Part shown: positions 42,901 through 54,290 of the stretch, one piece after another
Numbering within the stretch: the stretch's first letter is position 1
Layout of the letters: each line of letters starts with the position of its first letter
Assembly (NCBI GenBank): GCA_932521025.1
Contig: OW051473.1
Coordinates: 4,216,001-4,280,000, forward strand
DNA length: 64,000 nucleotides
Source of the DNA: Oscheius onirici
Lineage: Eukaryota; Nematoda; Chromadorea; Rhabditida; Rhabditidae
Reading direction: 5' to 3'
Notes under the pieces: generated by a model
Databases searched by the model: none
What the model was told of the DNA's origin: nothing
Seen by the model: only the letters and a program-made list of their open reading frames with translations
Made by a program: the position numbers and the translations under genes

Positions 42901-44284
42901 GTTGTCCTGCTAGAGGAAATCCAATGCCTGAAATTCGCTGGTATCGAAACAACATGCTGCTCAACTCAGGTAGATTCTAATATTATTTATTTTTGAATAT
43001 TTGTTTAGATGCTCCTCCCCACATTGCTTCCTTTGTCGTCGACCCCGCCAGCACCGAAGATTCTGGTGACTATCGGTGTCTGGTGGAAAACCGGCTTGGC
43101 TCAATCGATGCAGTGTTCAAAGTAAAAGTGGATGACATCTTTGAAGATGCGACTCACAGACTTGGAGCAGTGAGAACTAAAATCAAGTCCAATAAAGACA
43201 AAATTTCAGAATCCACATGGAGCACCCGAGCCGGAAATTGATGTTCCGTATAACGTGACGGTTGCTGTCGGTCATACTGCTCAGTTCCAGTGCAAAGCCA
43301 AGTCTCTGGAAAGTCCCCTAATAAAGGTATGCGAAGAAGAAAGCAAGTAGTAACATTTGTTTCAGTGGCTGAAGGAAGTAACTGATCCAGTAGTTGTTAA
43401 ACGAAGCGATCCTAATGCAACTATTGTTAGTGCCAATGGAATGCACTTGCTAGTATTGGATCAGAATCAAGTAGAGTCTGTCACCAAGGATTCGGTCGAG
43501 AATCAGTACATAAACAGACTTGTCATCCCAGCTGTAAGTTTTAAAAAGTAAACAAAATGACCGTGAATTTAGGTGACAAAATCAGCAGCTGGAAAATACA
43601 TTTGCGTTGTGACGAGCTCTCAAGGACACATCGTTTACAAGTCAGCTCAACTAAATGTGGTTTCGTCTGGATTGGATCTGTCTGGTTTTTCTACTAGACA
43701 GATTGTCTGGGTTATGGTCGCTCTCGGAGTTGTCATCTTCCTCTTCATTGTTGCCTGTGCCGTTGTCATGTTGAAGCGTTTCCAAGAACCTTCCTCTCCC
43801 GAAAAATACAAACAACCTCCTCCTCCGAAAATACCTCTACCCGCTGCTCCGGCTCCTTATTCTTCTACCCTGAACCGTTCTTTCAATCATGATCTGGAAA
43901 AAGGTGTCCGATCGCCAGTGTTGCTGAACAATTCCATGTTCCAGCAAAAGGTTCCGATCGGAGGTACCTTGGACAGAAGGACATATTTTCGAAGCACAAG
44001 AGGTGAACAATGTATTGTTTAGTTAACAATACAATTTCCAGGATATGACGAGATGTCGCATGTTTATGACTGCAGTTCGCCACAGCCGCAACACTATTGG
44101 GGTCTGCGGCATCAGGCCATCTATGCTCCCCCTTCAAGCAACTATAAAACGTTAGAGGTAATTCGAGTTTTCGGTCTTCTTCTCAACAAGATGTGTTTAG
44201 GTGGGACTCGGTCGCACTCATCCGTCTATCTGCAGTGAAGAGTATGCCGAACAAGAGCCCTTTATCCACTATCCACGACGTTGA
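39958..44284 (+). CDS. FGFRL1-like receptor (three Ig domains, no kinase)
   Basis: Type I membrane protein resembling fibroblast growth factor receptor-like 1, a decoy or adhesion member of the FGFR family lacking the kinase. Exons 39958-40033, 42055-42191, 42574-42721, 42763-42969, 43009-43169, 43210-43326, 43366-43533, 43573-44002, 44042-44157 and 44201-44284; 547 aa. Signal peptide exon (VVLLLFLCSFRIAESAHG), then Ig1 (LFRLVCPV...EDSGRYQCQATNGFG). A linker SNTSSAPSWLI aligns with the PAWLI linker of FGFRL1. Ig2 (LELRCPARGNPMPEIRWY...EDSGDYRCLVENRLGS), Ig3 (AQFQCKAKS...IKWLKEV...AAGKYICVV), one transmembrane helix (about 382-405), and a Pro-rich cytoplasmic tail (PPPPKIPLPAAPAP) of about 140 aa follow. 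The short first exon is separated by a 2.0 kb intron; its phase and signal peptide fit well. Confidence 0.85.
40034..42054. other. 2.0 kb first intron of the FGFRL1-like gene
   Basis: No exon recognised. Holds a 20-bp near-palindrome centred on CTCGAG at 41191-41210 and, 14 bases on, the inverted repeat AATTAGC/GCTAATT at 41222-41240. ATTA/TAAT cores preceded by CA are frequent from 40440 to 41300. Could be regulatory. Confidence 0.35.
41191..41210. repeat. Near-perfect 20-bp palindrome
   Basis: CCGTGGTCTC|GAGACCGCGG, one mismatch pair, in the first intron of the FGFRL1-like gene. It is followed within 15 bp by the shorter inverted repeat AATTAGC GAATT GCTAATT. Dimeric-factor site or chance. 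Confidence 0.45.
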
Positions 44285-44543
44285 ATTCCTCATTCCCTAT
44301 ATCTTTCTCTAATTTCTAGTCAGCGGTCTTTTTCATACCGCAACCTCTTTTCTCATGTAAAGCACGGGTACAAAGTAGGTAATTGTAAATCTATCACGTT
44401 GCCATAATGACCACCGCCCATTGATATGTTTAAACCAACGCATAACTTTTGAGCTTTTACATCACGAGCTTAGTTTCCTCCCTGTCAAACCGGTACTGTA
44501 CAATAAGCAATGAAACTGTCATATCCATAAACATGTTTACTTC

Positions 44544-45558
44544 TTAAAGTCCTTGTAAACAGAAAATTACAAAAAAGATGACACTTATCACAGTACTGAC
44601 AGGGGTAGAATTGCAATAGTCCCTATCGTTGCAGAAGCAGTACGCCCATCTGAATCACAGATTAGGTTGCCTTAAAATAGACTGTACCTTTTAACAGGGA
44701 CTGAGCCGTCTTGGTACGGATAGCACAACTTTCCCTGGACAAAAGAGAGATTCGTTGGATTGACTTGTAGCTGAGTCTGGTAGAAACAGTCTGCTTTAAA
44801 TGTCACATAGTTCACACCAGGTGCCATAGTATCCACAATCTTGACACAATACTAAAGAAATTGGGGATTCCTGTGTACTTTTTAAAGCTACCTGATCTGT
44901 TTGACACTGATTGTTTCGGTTGTCGCAGGTGCTGACCTGTGCGTGACTGAAATTTTCATGAGGTCGGTCTTTTAAAGATAAACCTAGCTGGATAATTTCC
45001 GTGCCAACCATTACACTGCATACATTTGAGAGCAAATACTGAAATAGACAGTTTGACCAAACTGACCAATCCAACAAGCGATTTTCAAGTCTACACCGAA
45101 AAAGCTTAACTTTCAAAAAAGCGATATGGTTCATTCCACTGACTATAATCTTGTTTAGCTTCATGACTCAGGCAGGTGCTACATTCAGTTGTTTTGCTAC
45201 AAAACAGACAGACTACGAGAAAAATATTGGACGTTTTGACCGCCACATGTACATTTGTGTGCATTAATAACTTTCTCAATAATTCAGCTGTGTATTTGTG
45301 TTCTATTTCCATACACATTTTTAGCATGAATTCAAGTTCTTCCATGTCTCCTCATTTCTGCTCTAAAAACCATTATCCCACGCAAACGACGTTGATTGTT
45401 CTTCTAAACAAAGGCGAAGTCAAATGTTCCAAGCTTTTTGAATTTGTTTCCAATGGCCCAATAGCATGCATCTCTCATTGTTTTTACGTTAGAAGAGCGC
45501 TGTTCTGTTAGGACTCACCTCCGGTAATGAGATTGATGAGAATCAGTATGAGATGCAT
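44544..45558 (-). CDS. Ly6/uPAR-like GPI-anchored protein
   Basis: Minus-strand gene, exons 45558-45519, 45038-44984, 44946-44892, 44851-44688 and 44649-44544; 139 aa. Signal peptide MHLILILINLITG, then ten cysteines in three-finger spacing beginning LKCMQCNG, through TDQYCVK, and ending CFCNDRDYCN, the C-terminal CxxxxxCN box of Ly6/uPAR and snake-toxin folds. A hydrophobic C-terminus (VISVIFFVIFCLQGL) is a likely GPI-attachment signal. Nematode relatives include ODR-2/HOT-type surface proteins acting in neurons; the exact role here is unknown. Transcribed towards the 3' end of the FGFRL1-like gene, with 259 nt between the two stop codons. Confidence 0.85.
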
Positions 45559-48500
45559 TTCGATCTCACCACAAATGAAGACACGCTGTTTTGGGGAATG
45601 ACAACTAGGACGTATAGCCGGTGGCTTTGGTCATGAGTGCGCGTTATGTTGCTTAGAGATGTCCCCGACCGGTGAATCTTTCATCCCAAATTTGGTTGCC
45701 AGCTGGATTTTTGGTCGAGAACAATGTTCGAAACTGGGGAGAAGAAACGAAATCGGTTTAATGCCCTCACAAGATGTTTCTCCTTAAAAGCATACATAAT
45801 TACCGAAGCCAAATCTTATTCCACACCCAGATACTTTCAAGGATAGCGAAAACCCTCGTTCGCACTCTCCTTAACTCGATTGTTTGGAGTAGCCTTGTCT
45901 GCCCAGCAAACTCATTGTTACCTTCGTGTTTTCATCGCGATGTCTTCATGAACAGTGATGCAACTTTATTTTGCTTACAAGTTTTTCGAGCACTTTGGTA
46001 CAGGTGGAGAACGTGTTGGCTACATAGACAGTTGAAGAAATAGCTTATTGATGTAAGACAGATTTAGTCTTTAGACCCTCAACTAAGCCATCTTCGCCCT
46101 GGGGCATGGATTTGCGCAGTTCGTTCTTGAGAAACTGAATTCACCTAACAAACGACAAACACAATGTCTCGTTCATTGAATTACTTTTTAAAACTAACAT
46201 CAACAGGACTTGTTGGTTTTGTATTTCTGTTGAAATTCGAGCTTTTCGTGTTCCTAGTTTAGACAGGCCGTTGTTCAATCCCTCAACAATGCACCATTTT
46301 CAATCAACTTCCTGTTTCTGTATCCGGTTCCACATTTGCAACATTTTAATTATTTACGTGGAACAGTTCGAACACAATCTGCTTTTTGGTCTAAAACACT
46401 TGAATGTTCTTGGCCCAATTGAACAAGTCCTATGTTTTGGCGTTTAAGTACAGGCTGAATACTTTGAAAAAAAACCATGTAGGATGATCCCATTTCTTTA
46501 AAGTTCAAAACAAAGTTTATTAACGATTACACCGATGAATTGAATTTTTTCCTGTTTTTATAAACAACATTGGAGTAAGACTAACTCAATACCACTCAAC
46601 AAGTTGACGCATGTTTCCGGCTTATTCCATGATTCTAAATAATTGTTGGCAAAATATCTTTAACTCAATAAACACGCGTAGTGGAAAGCAGAACGACTTT
46701 GTGCCTCAAGAAAGGAAGGCATTCCTTATTTCTTATGAAACGCTCCCTTCCCGATTTCCGGAACGGAGGACACCGTGTGAAAGATTCGGAAACGCATCAA
46801 TTTATAGCCTCATTGCTCAAACAGCACGTACATCCTTTTCGCGTTCCCAGCTCAGGCAAAGCAATCAGAACTCCCTTGGAATAACGAGAAAAGTTGGCAA
46901 AAATGGTAGCTCATCTTTTTTAATGTGGGCCGCGGAGCCTTTCATAGCCTGGCGCTGATTTCAATTTGACTCCTAACCCGACCAATTATTCTCCCTGATA
47001 GCGGCAGTCGCTTCCGAGGCACGGCTTTTCGCAGCTTTAATCGAAGGCCAACGACTTTTGAGGATCTACCTAGAGGGAACGCCCAAAGGGCATCAGTCGC
47101 AAGCCCCCGTCCCGTCACAGATTTTGACGGCCAAACAAAGAGAAGACTTTTAATTAAGGAGACCAAGTTGTTTCGTTTGAAAACACGACGTCTTTAATGT
47201 ATTTTAAATCGTACATTTGATGTTTTAAACAGCTAACATATATCCGGAACTGAGGCCAATAGAGCCCACTCACCCATTTGACATTAGTCTAATCCGTCTG
47301 TTACTCTTCTTATCTCAGAGTATTCATCATGCGTAGTTAACTCTAAGCTCAAATCTAATTTCCCGTTTGTAAACGGGCCTTCTGTTTATTGTTGTTGACT
47401 GAACTTTAATTATCAGAGAAGTACACCTCCTAGAAGACCATTACTCTTGGGTCTCGGATAAAAGTTCTTTCACCAGGTCTCGTTCACGCTAGGAGTTGAA
47501 TTGAGCTACTTTTTCTGCACCGCCTGCGCGAACCCTTAACATAGAGACTAACAGCTACTAATGAGCAGTCTTCCCATTTGGATTGCGTTTTTTTCATTCT
47601 GAGCATTCTAGCTTTACGGAGAACATAGCTGCCGTGGAAACTGACTTAAAACACGACGAGGCGTTTTTGTATTTTGTCTCTGAGCTTGTGCAGAACCAAT
47701 TTGAACCATTCATTTAGAAGCAATGGGGAAAATTATCAATTATCTAAAATGGCGACGTTCAGTTAACGTATACTTTGCAACCTTGTGATTCTTTAAAAAC
47801 TCATGTTCCTTGTTCTGACCACATATTATTTTGCGGAAGGCTTTGTTGTCCGGTCTCTCTCATTGAACAGACTGCTCTTAGCTACGGAGATTTTCTATCA
47901 TCCCGTCGTCTTGTCCACTAGTCTTGTTCTTACCACGACTTTGGAAGTTAAAGAATAGGTTCTTTGCCAGACAAGCGCACTAGGTGAACGCGATATCAAG
48001 CTTAGATGAGAAGCGTATGTCGGGATAACTTCATTTAATACCCATACACAGCCACAGCCTTCCTGCCCACGGTCTGAGTGGAACCTATCATTTGCACCTT
48101 ATATTCGATTGAAGCCGTCACACTTTGCAAAACGGTTCTTCCTCGTCTTGGCGTGTCTGACCTCGCGTGTTGTTTGACCAGCACTTACATATTAAATTTG
48201 TAGTACACCTACTCGAAATCTGAACGAACAACTCCTGGAGAAAAACATTGAAAAAGGCACTACTTGTAGCCTGATTTCGTTAGGCCCAGTGGAGATCAAA
48301 GACAAATTTTCTTGTTCACATGTTGCTTTGATTGGTTCCTTTGCTCGGAAATAGGATGCAAAGCTTTTCCCACCGTCTTTCAAAGAGGACGCGACATTTT
48401 AGCCGAAATTATGGCCTCCCCACGCGCGCTCACAGTTAAAAAGCCGTTAAGCTGAAAGTACAGCTCGGAGTCGGTTTGAACGATTCTATTATTCTTTCGC

Positions 48501-49980
48501 AAACTGCTCATTAGTACGTCGTCGGGATATTGTCGACTTTTACCAGAAGGCACTAGGAACATTCTAATCTTCGCTGTTGTCATTTACGACATGTAGCCAT
48601 CCAATTTCTGTGCGGGAGTCGGCTCTTTTTTCGTCCTGTCCCAATCACTGTGAGTGAATCTTCTTTGGGTTAGCGCAGGCTTTTTTGAAAATGCATACGT
48701 TACACTGGGTGGGGATATTGCTGATTTTTGTTTCTCTAATGCAAAAAGTCTCTATTTAAAGCCCTTTCCTTCATTACACCGATAAAATCTTTTGCTAAGA
48801 CTCACGTCAAGACTTTCACGTACCATTTTTTCGCAGTCTTTTTTCGAGGATGACTTTTCTGTTTAGAAGACTTTTTTGCAAAGAAAGGAGTCTCCTAAAA
48901 CAATAGCCTACTCATATTCCCTGAGGAGGCTTTTATTGTCTGCCGTTGCAAACTGGTATAATTAAACATTGAAAAGAGCAACGTAAATGACGAGAAACTA
49001 TTGTCACCGAATCCTGACTTCATTGTGTTATCCACGAGATGGATGGAGACGTTGCCGCATGCGATGCATTCCCATATCCGCTGATCGGTGGAGTCGCGCT
49101 TCCGCTTCTTACCTCCGTCTTCTCCACGATATTTTCGACTTCCTATCCCTTCTCGACCTTCTCTTCTTGATCAGTTTATTGTTTTAATAGAGCGCGATAC
49201 CTTGTGTAGGGTTCTAACTCGATTAGTCGGCGGGTGGCTCAGACTTCGCTACACATCTCATTTTTGACTTCGGTCTGACTAAATTAGTATTTGGCTACTT
49301 ACTAGCAGACAAGTAAAGTGATGCCACCGAGTTCCTGTAAATTGAGCTAAGAGGTTGTTGTCCTAATGCGAGTACTTAGCTTGACCGGATATCTGCTGCA
49401 TCTAGATTTTCGCAGATTTGCTTCTGTTAACTTTCCGATCCATGGTTTCTTGCAAGCATGCTGTAAATATAACAATTAGGTTGCCTGATAACCACTTTTT
49501 GTAATCATGTCCTTTTATTTTCACACTTTCACGATTGTACTCGTAATAGCTCTCCCAACTGATAAGCGCTAGGAGTGAGTTTCTATGCGCTTGCGTGATC
49601 GTGAGCAACTTTAACTGTTTATGGCTAAAGTTTGATGAGAAAAAGATGATCATGTTTCGATTTTTCTACCATTCTTGTTTACGATAGTCCCGTAGCCGGT
49701 GTGCTTTATTGCTCGTTTGATTGAAGCAGTGACTCCCGCCACATGACGTCCTCAAAGACGCGTCCATTAGAGCTCTCCCCTGGAACTAATTGTTCACCCG
49801 GATCTCATTCGGATTTGGCGCCGCATCCTGAATTATTTCCGACAATTCGCACTTCGGGCTTTGAGTAATGGCTGTCAGGTGTTGCCGCATCTAGGCACTT
49901 GATGTTTTTCAATCAAATTAATGGCGATGGCTTTTATTTTCTCTTTTCTGTTGTTTTTAGACACTGATTTTTTTGCAGAC
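45559..49980. other. 4.4 kb intergenic region
   Basis: Divergent spacer between the Ly6-like gene (minus) and the GPCR gene (plus). No exon chain, RNA gene or repeat recognised; open frames such as 46611-46958 are motif-free and overlap others. Long spacers are common upstream of neural genes. Confidence 0.4.
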
Positions 49981-51911
49981 ATGTCGTCTACTAACGACAC
50001 ATGCGATTCTTACGCGGTAATGTTCAACAAAATCAACAAGTACTTCAGAGAAGAAATTGTACTGGATGGAGCAGAACACGCCTCAAAAGAAGTAACTCAT
50101 TTTCTAAAGCTTTTTAATAACGAATTTTCAGTTGGGCTGGCTGATCGCAATGGCCTATGTGTTCGTCATAATTTTCGGTGCGTTTGGTAACTTTATGACC
50201 ATCCTCGTGGTGATTCTCAACCCAGCCATGCGAACAACCAGAAACTACTTTATTTTAAATTTGGCCCTAGGCGATTTTCTGGTGAGTAGGCATCATGAAA
50301 CATTTAAATGATTGTTCGTTAGGTTTGTACGGTCACTGCCCCGGTGACACTCTATACAGTCATGTTCGTCTTCTGGCCCTGGGGTACGATGCTATGCAAG
50401 GTGGCAGGGTCTCTACAGGGCTTCAACGTCTTCCTGTCGACGTTTTCCATTACAGCGATAGCGTTGGATAGGTGAATTCGGAGTGAACAAAAAAACAATT
50501 TGGCCCATGTTCAGATACGTCTTGGTTATTTTTCCGACGAAGCGTGAACGGCAAAGAAAGCTGTCATTGTTGTTTTTTGTTCTAATCTGGTGCATTTCTC
50601 TAATTTTGGCCATTCCGCTGTTTATTGCGTCGGATCTTAAAGACATCTACGTAGATCCGGACTGCGGCATAGACATTCGTATTTGCCACGAGCAAAATGA
50701 GATCTGGGAGAGGGTACGTCTTTTTAAAGCAACTACAAGACTGTATTTTGTTTAGATGTGGATATCGAAAAGAACATTCACGCTTTCACTACTTGTCACC
50801 CAGTACGCATTCCCTCTCTTTGCCATAGTCTTCGCATACACGAAAATTGTGAACAGGATGCGAATCCGCTTTGCCAATCGAAACAGTAGTCCGGCAACCG
50901 TTGTGAGCACAAACAGCGAGCGTCGTCGGTGAGTTCTTTCCTCGTTTATGAGATGAGCTCTTATTGTGTTCGGTGTATCAGGACGCATTAGCGATTTCTT
51001 CATTTTGACTAATGGAGCTAGTTACAAGGCGCTCACGAGAAAACTTCTCAGGAGAATGCCAAAATTTTATTACTTCCTTATAGCTCTGTCGTCGAGCGCC
51101 GTCGCCGAACGCATCTGCTATTGATATTTGTAGTGATCATCTTCGCTCTGGCATGGCTGCCACTGAACGTTTTCCATCTGGTAACCTATTGAATTAGTTT
51201 GGACAAAAAGTTAATTTTAGGTGAACACTTTCGAATGGGTGACACAGTTTTCTGTGCCCACGTTCGCGATGTGCCATGTGGCGGCGATGTGCTCAGCCGC
51301 CTTTAACCCCGTAATTTATGCATTTTTCAACCACAACTTCCGCGCCGAGTTTGCGAATCTCTTTGACCATGTCGGAATCCGGTGAGTCCTTATTGATGAC
51401 TGTTGTACTTTACAAGTACTTGAAAATGGGTGGGAGATAATGGGATGAGTTTCACTAGATTACATTGAATGTGTACGAGAATAGTCGCACTTCCGCTTTA
51501 CAGCGGAGATAAGGACAATGTGTATTCGTTCAAATAATCAGTAGTTACGGGACAGAAACTGATATGTTTAAAAGTCTGTGTTTATCTTCATCGGTCTCAA
51601 ACCCTCACGAGAAATAAATTGTCGTGTTGTTGAGGACACATATTCGGTTCTTTGAAATCCTCAATTTCCGTTTGAAAAATATCTACACTTGAGATTTTCA
51701 TGATGAAAATGGGTTTCTTGTTCAGATCAAGAAAAATAAACCGGCTTTCAGATCGTTCCGAAGAATTTTTGGGGACGATGGTCAAAAGGACAGGAAAGTT
51801 TCCCTACGTTGCCCCAAATCGACAGCTGGCAGGTCAGCTGTGATCACTCAACAGAAGCACCTTCAAGAAGAGAGTGTCGCACTTCATCTAGATACCGATG
51901 AACAGCTTTAA
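49981..51911 (+). CDS. Neuropeptide GPCR, NPY/NPF-receptor type
   Basis: Class A receptor for a short amidated peptide, plasma membrane of neurons or muscle (inferred from family). Exons 49981-50091, 50132-50281, 50323-50471, 50515-50713, 50756-50928, 51084-51180, 51221-51381 and 51752-51911; 399 aa. TM1 has GAFGNFMTILVV; TM2 LNLALGDFLVCTVTAP; TM3 Cys in MLCKVAG; DRYVLVIFPT at the TM3 end. ECL2 has two Cys (DPDCGIDIRICHE); TM6 is ALAWLPLNVFHL; TM7 is NPVIYAFFNHNFR. The LALxDxL...TxPVTxxY and GxxVFLSTFSITAIALDRY patterns point to the NPY/NPF/sNPF-like branch (nematode NPR receptors). ICL3 is Arg-rich (SERRRSVVERRRR). The ATG follows a TTTTGCAG acceptor by two bases. The 370-nt intron after 51381 might hide an extra small exon. 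Confidence 0.9.
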
Positions 51912-52054
51912 GTACTTGTATCTCCTCTCATATAACATTCCCCCGTTTGGAACCCAGTTCCATCATAAATCTGATCCGGGCTACTGCAGCACAATACGAA
52001 TCCCTAGCATTGGTAGTGTTATACGCGTAATTTTGTCATAATGTATGGTCTTCG

Positions 52055-52060
52055 AATAAA
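52055..52060 (+). terminator. Polyadenylation signal, GPCR gene
   Basis: AATAAA 144 nt after the receptor stop codon and about 90 nt before the next gene's ATG, so the two plus-strand genes are closely spaced. Confidence 0.5.
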
Positions 52061-52149
52061 GTTCTAAGTTCGGTTTTGAAGTATTTCGCAATTGTGATTT
52101 TGAGGTTCGGTGAACAGAGTCTCGGTCACTGTTGACTCTTTCTCACAGA

Positions 52150-53072
52150 ATGTTGACTTGGCCGATTAATCCGGGCCTAGATCAAAAGAAAACGGGGCTT
52201 CAACACTCCCACATCATGTTTCTTGTCGTTCCCACGCTAATTTTACTCGGAGCTGTCAGTGTCATTAAAGGTAGTTCTAATTGTTTTTAAAATAATATCA
52301 GAATAATCTCAGCTTCGATGTGTTGACAGTTGAAAAGGTTTAAGGCGAAATATAACTCGTTCTTATGTCGCTCAACCAAAAAATAATGTATTCGATCTAT
52401 TACTATTATGGAGTTCTAAATAATAAAGTAGGAGTTATTTTTATCTTCTAAATTCGAGAAATTGAACTTTAAGTGAACTTCTTATCACGGGAGTTCCGCC
52501 ACTGATCACGTTGTGCACTGTTGACAGAGCCAGTACTGGTAGAAATAAATTTGAATTTTCAGCATGTAAGCCAGTCTGTTGGAAAATACAAATGGATGGT
52601 GGAATATCTCCCAATACGTATAACAAATGTAACTGTCTAGCAGACCATGGCTCGTCTGATGACTATGATTTTTATTTTGGAGCTAAAGTTCCTTCTTGTA
52701 CTGGTCACTATAGGTAACTCAAAAAAGTTTGTGAAAGAAAATACTTCAGATCCTTAAAGTTCCGCAATGCCACAACTGGAGTAGTTGTTCTTCACAAAGC
52801 TGTGATAAAGTCTTGTGTCAGCAAAGGTAAGCAGTATTCATACTCGCTACAGTGATCTTTAAGATGGCATAAAGCAAGCTGATCAATCAGAATTTGAAAA
52901 ACAAGAACGTGAATACAGCTACAAAAAGTGAGTCTTCATTACTCTATATTCTACATCTTTGTTCAGACAAGCCAAATCAACTGGAAGAATGGCTTCGATC
53001 ACCAATTGGCTACTGGGTTTTCGACCAAGCTTTTGGAGAATGAATTCGGAGCACCATCTTCGATTTGGGTGA
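52150..53072 (+). CDS. Unknown membrane or secreted Cys-containing protein
   Basis: Exons 52150-52270, 52563-52713, 52750-52826, 52864-52927 and 52967-53072 give 172 aa in frame. A hydrophobic stretch (HIMFLVVPTLILLGAVSVI, about residues 22-40) could be a signal anchor or late signal peptide. It is followed by a Cys-rich part (ACKPVCWK, NKCNCLADHG, PSCTGHYR, IKSCVSK), then a charged, membrane-free C-terminus (EFEKQEREYSYKK...). I do not recognise the family. The ATG lies one base after a CTCACAG acceptor and 238 nt after the GPCR stop, an arrangement seen in nematode operons; whether this pair is one is unknown. Confidence 0.65.
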
Positions 53073-53288
53073 TATTGCGTTTTCCACTTTTAATGAAACT
53101 TTTACAAATATTAGAAGAGGTTTATTATACATCCCGCATAGACTACTTCATTGAGAAATGTAACTGATGTACAGGAATGTCAAGACAGAAAGAGAACTTT
53201 GCGATCGTGAGGAATAAAAGACATGAGTAACTACCCAAATGCGACAGTCGATGGCTTTCAAAAGATAGATTAAGAAAAGAGAAGGTTT

Positions 53289-54290
53289 TTACGAGTAGTA
53301 GCCCGAGTAGCGGACTTCTCGTGATGATCGGCAAAGGAGACAGGAGAAGAGGAGGGACAGAAGTTCAACTGCCAGAAGGGAGAAGCCAATGATGATGATG
53401 ACTTCTCCGGAAGACTCAACCATATGAGAAATCGTATCGAAACAGGCAGGCTGAAACAAAGAGTTACAATTCTTAGTAAGTGTAGATTTCACCAATTCTT
53501 GCTTTGTTCCAGGGCACAGTCCTTGATCTATGTAGCTCTGCTTCGTGGTGTCTGTAGCTCCACAGCAGTGGAAAATATCCTGAATAGGCTGAAGATTTTT
53601 TCTAAGTTCATCAGTAGTAGACGTCTTTTGAAGAACCTAAAATCTGGTCGTAAGTAATCGGCTTGATCAACCCTACCTCCTGAATGCTGCTTACAAACTT
53701 CTCCTTATTCGACATGGCAAAGATTGTGGCTCCAAGCTCAATGACGGTCAAGATCAGGATAATGAAGAAGAACTGAAAGAAGGAGCTATTGGTCTAAGAT
53801 AGCTTTAATATCACGCAGGTGAATGTTTTTGGAAAGGAATCAAAATTCAAAGCAGTAGGTTGTCCTTAAAAGAACCGACATTAAGAAAATGATGATGTGA
53901 CTCACTGCTATAATGTTAACTAAATCAATTTGGAAACACTTACGAATCCAAGAAGGATGCTACTGCTGCAACAGGCTCCGCAACATCCAAGGAACCCGAC
54001 AACAAAGAGGAGAGCTCCAACTCCGACAAGGATCCAAAGAGAAGCCTGGTACTAAAATATTTGCCGCTAAATGGAAAGAGAATTCTACCAACCTTTGCAA
54101 TCTCGTCAATGTGTTGATGGTCTGCAGATCCGTAGACCTTTCTGACGAGTTCGGCAAAGTTTGTTCCAAAGTTCTTGTCCAAATTGGCCCACAAGGAAAA
54201 TCCGAAAATGCATGCTCCCAGAACACAGATGAGGAAGTTGACGAGGAGGAATATGCTCCTTATGCAGGAGTTCCCGCAGCCGTCAGCCAT
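53289..54290 (-). CDS. Tetraspanin
   Basis: Minus-strand gene, exons 54290-54093, 54051-53944, 53772-53677 and 53636-53289; 249 aa, typical tetraspanin length. Four transmembrane helices: TM1 (IFLLVNFLICVLGACIFG), TM2 (LWILVGVGALLFVVGFLGCC), TM3 (FFFIILILTVIELGATIF) and TM4 (EVIIIIGFSLLAVELLS). The large extracellular loop has the diagnostic CCG at 158-160 with further Cys at 175, 191 and 199 (PACF). Cys clusters beside TM2 and TM4 (CCGACC, CLLC) are likely palmitoylation sites. Organises membrane microdomains and partner receptors. It ends 217 nt from the convergent gene at 53072. Confidence 0.93.

Noticed and set aside
46611-46958. 115-codon plus-strand frame
   Set aside because: No domain, no flanking splice sites in phase, overlapping alternative frame in the same direction.
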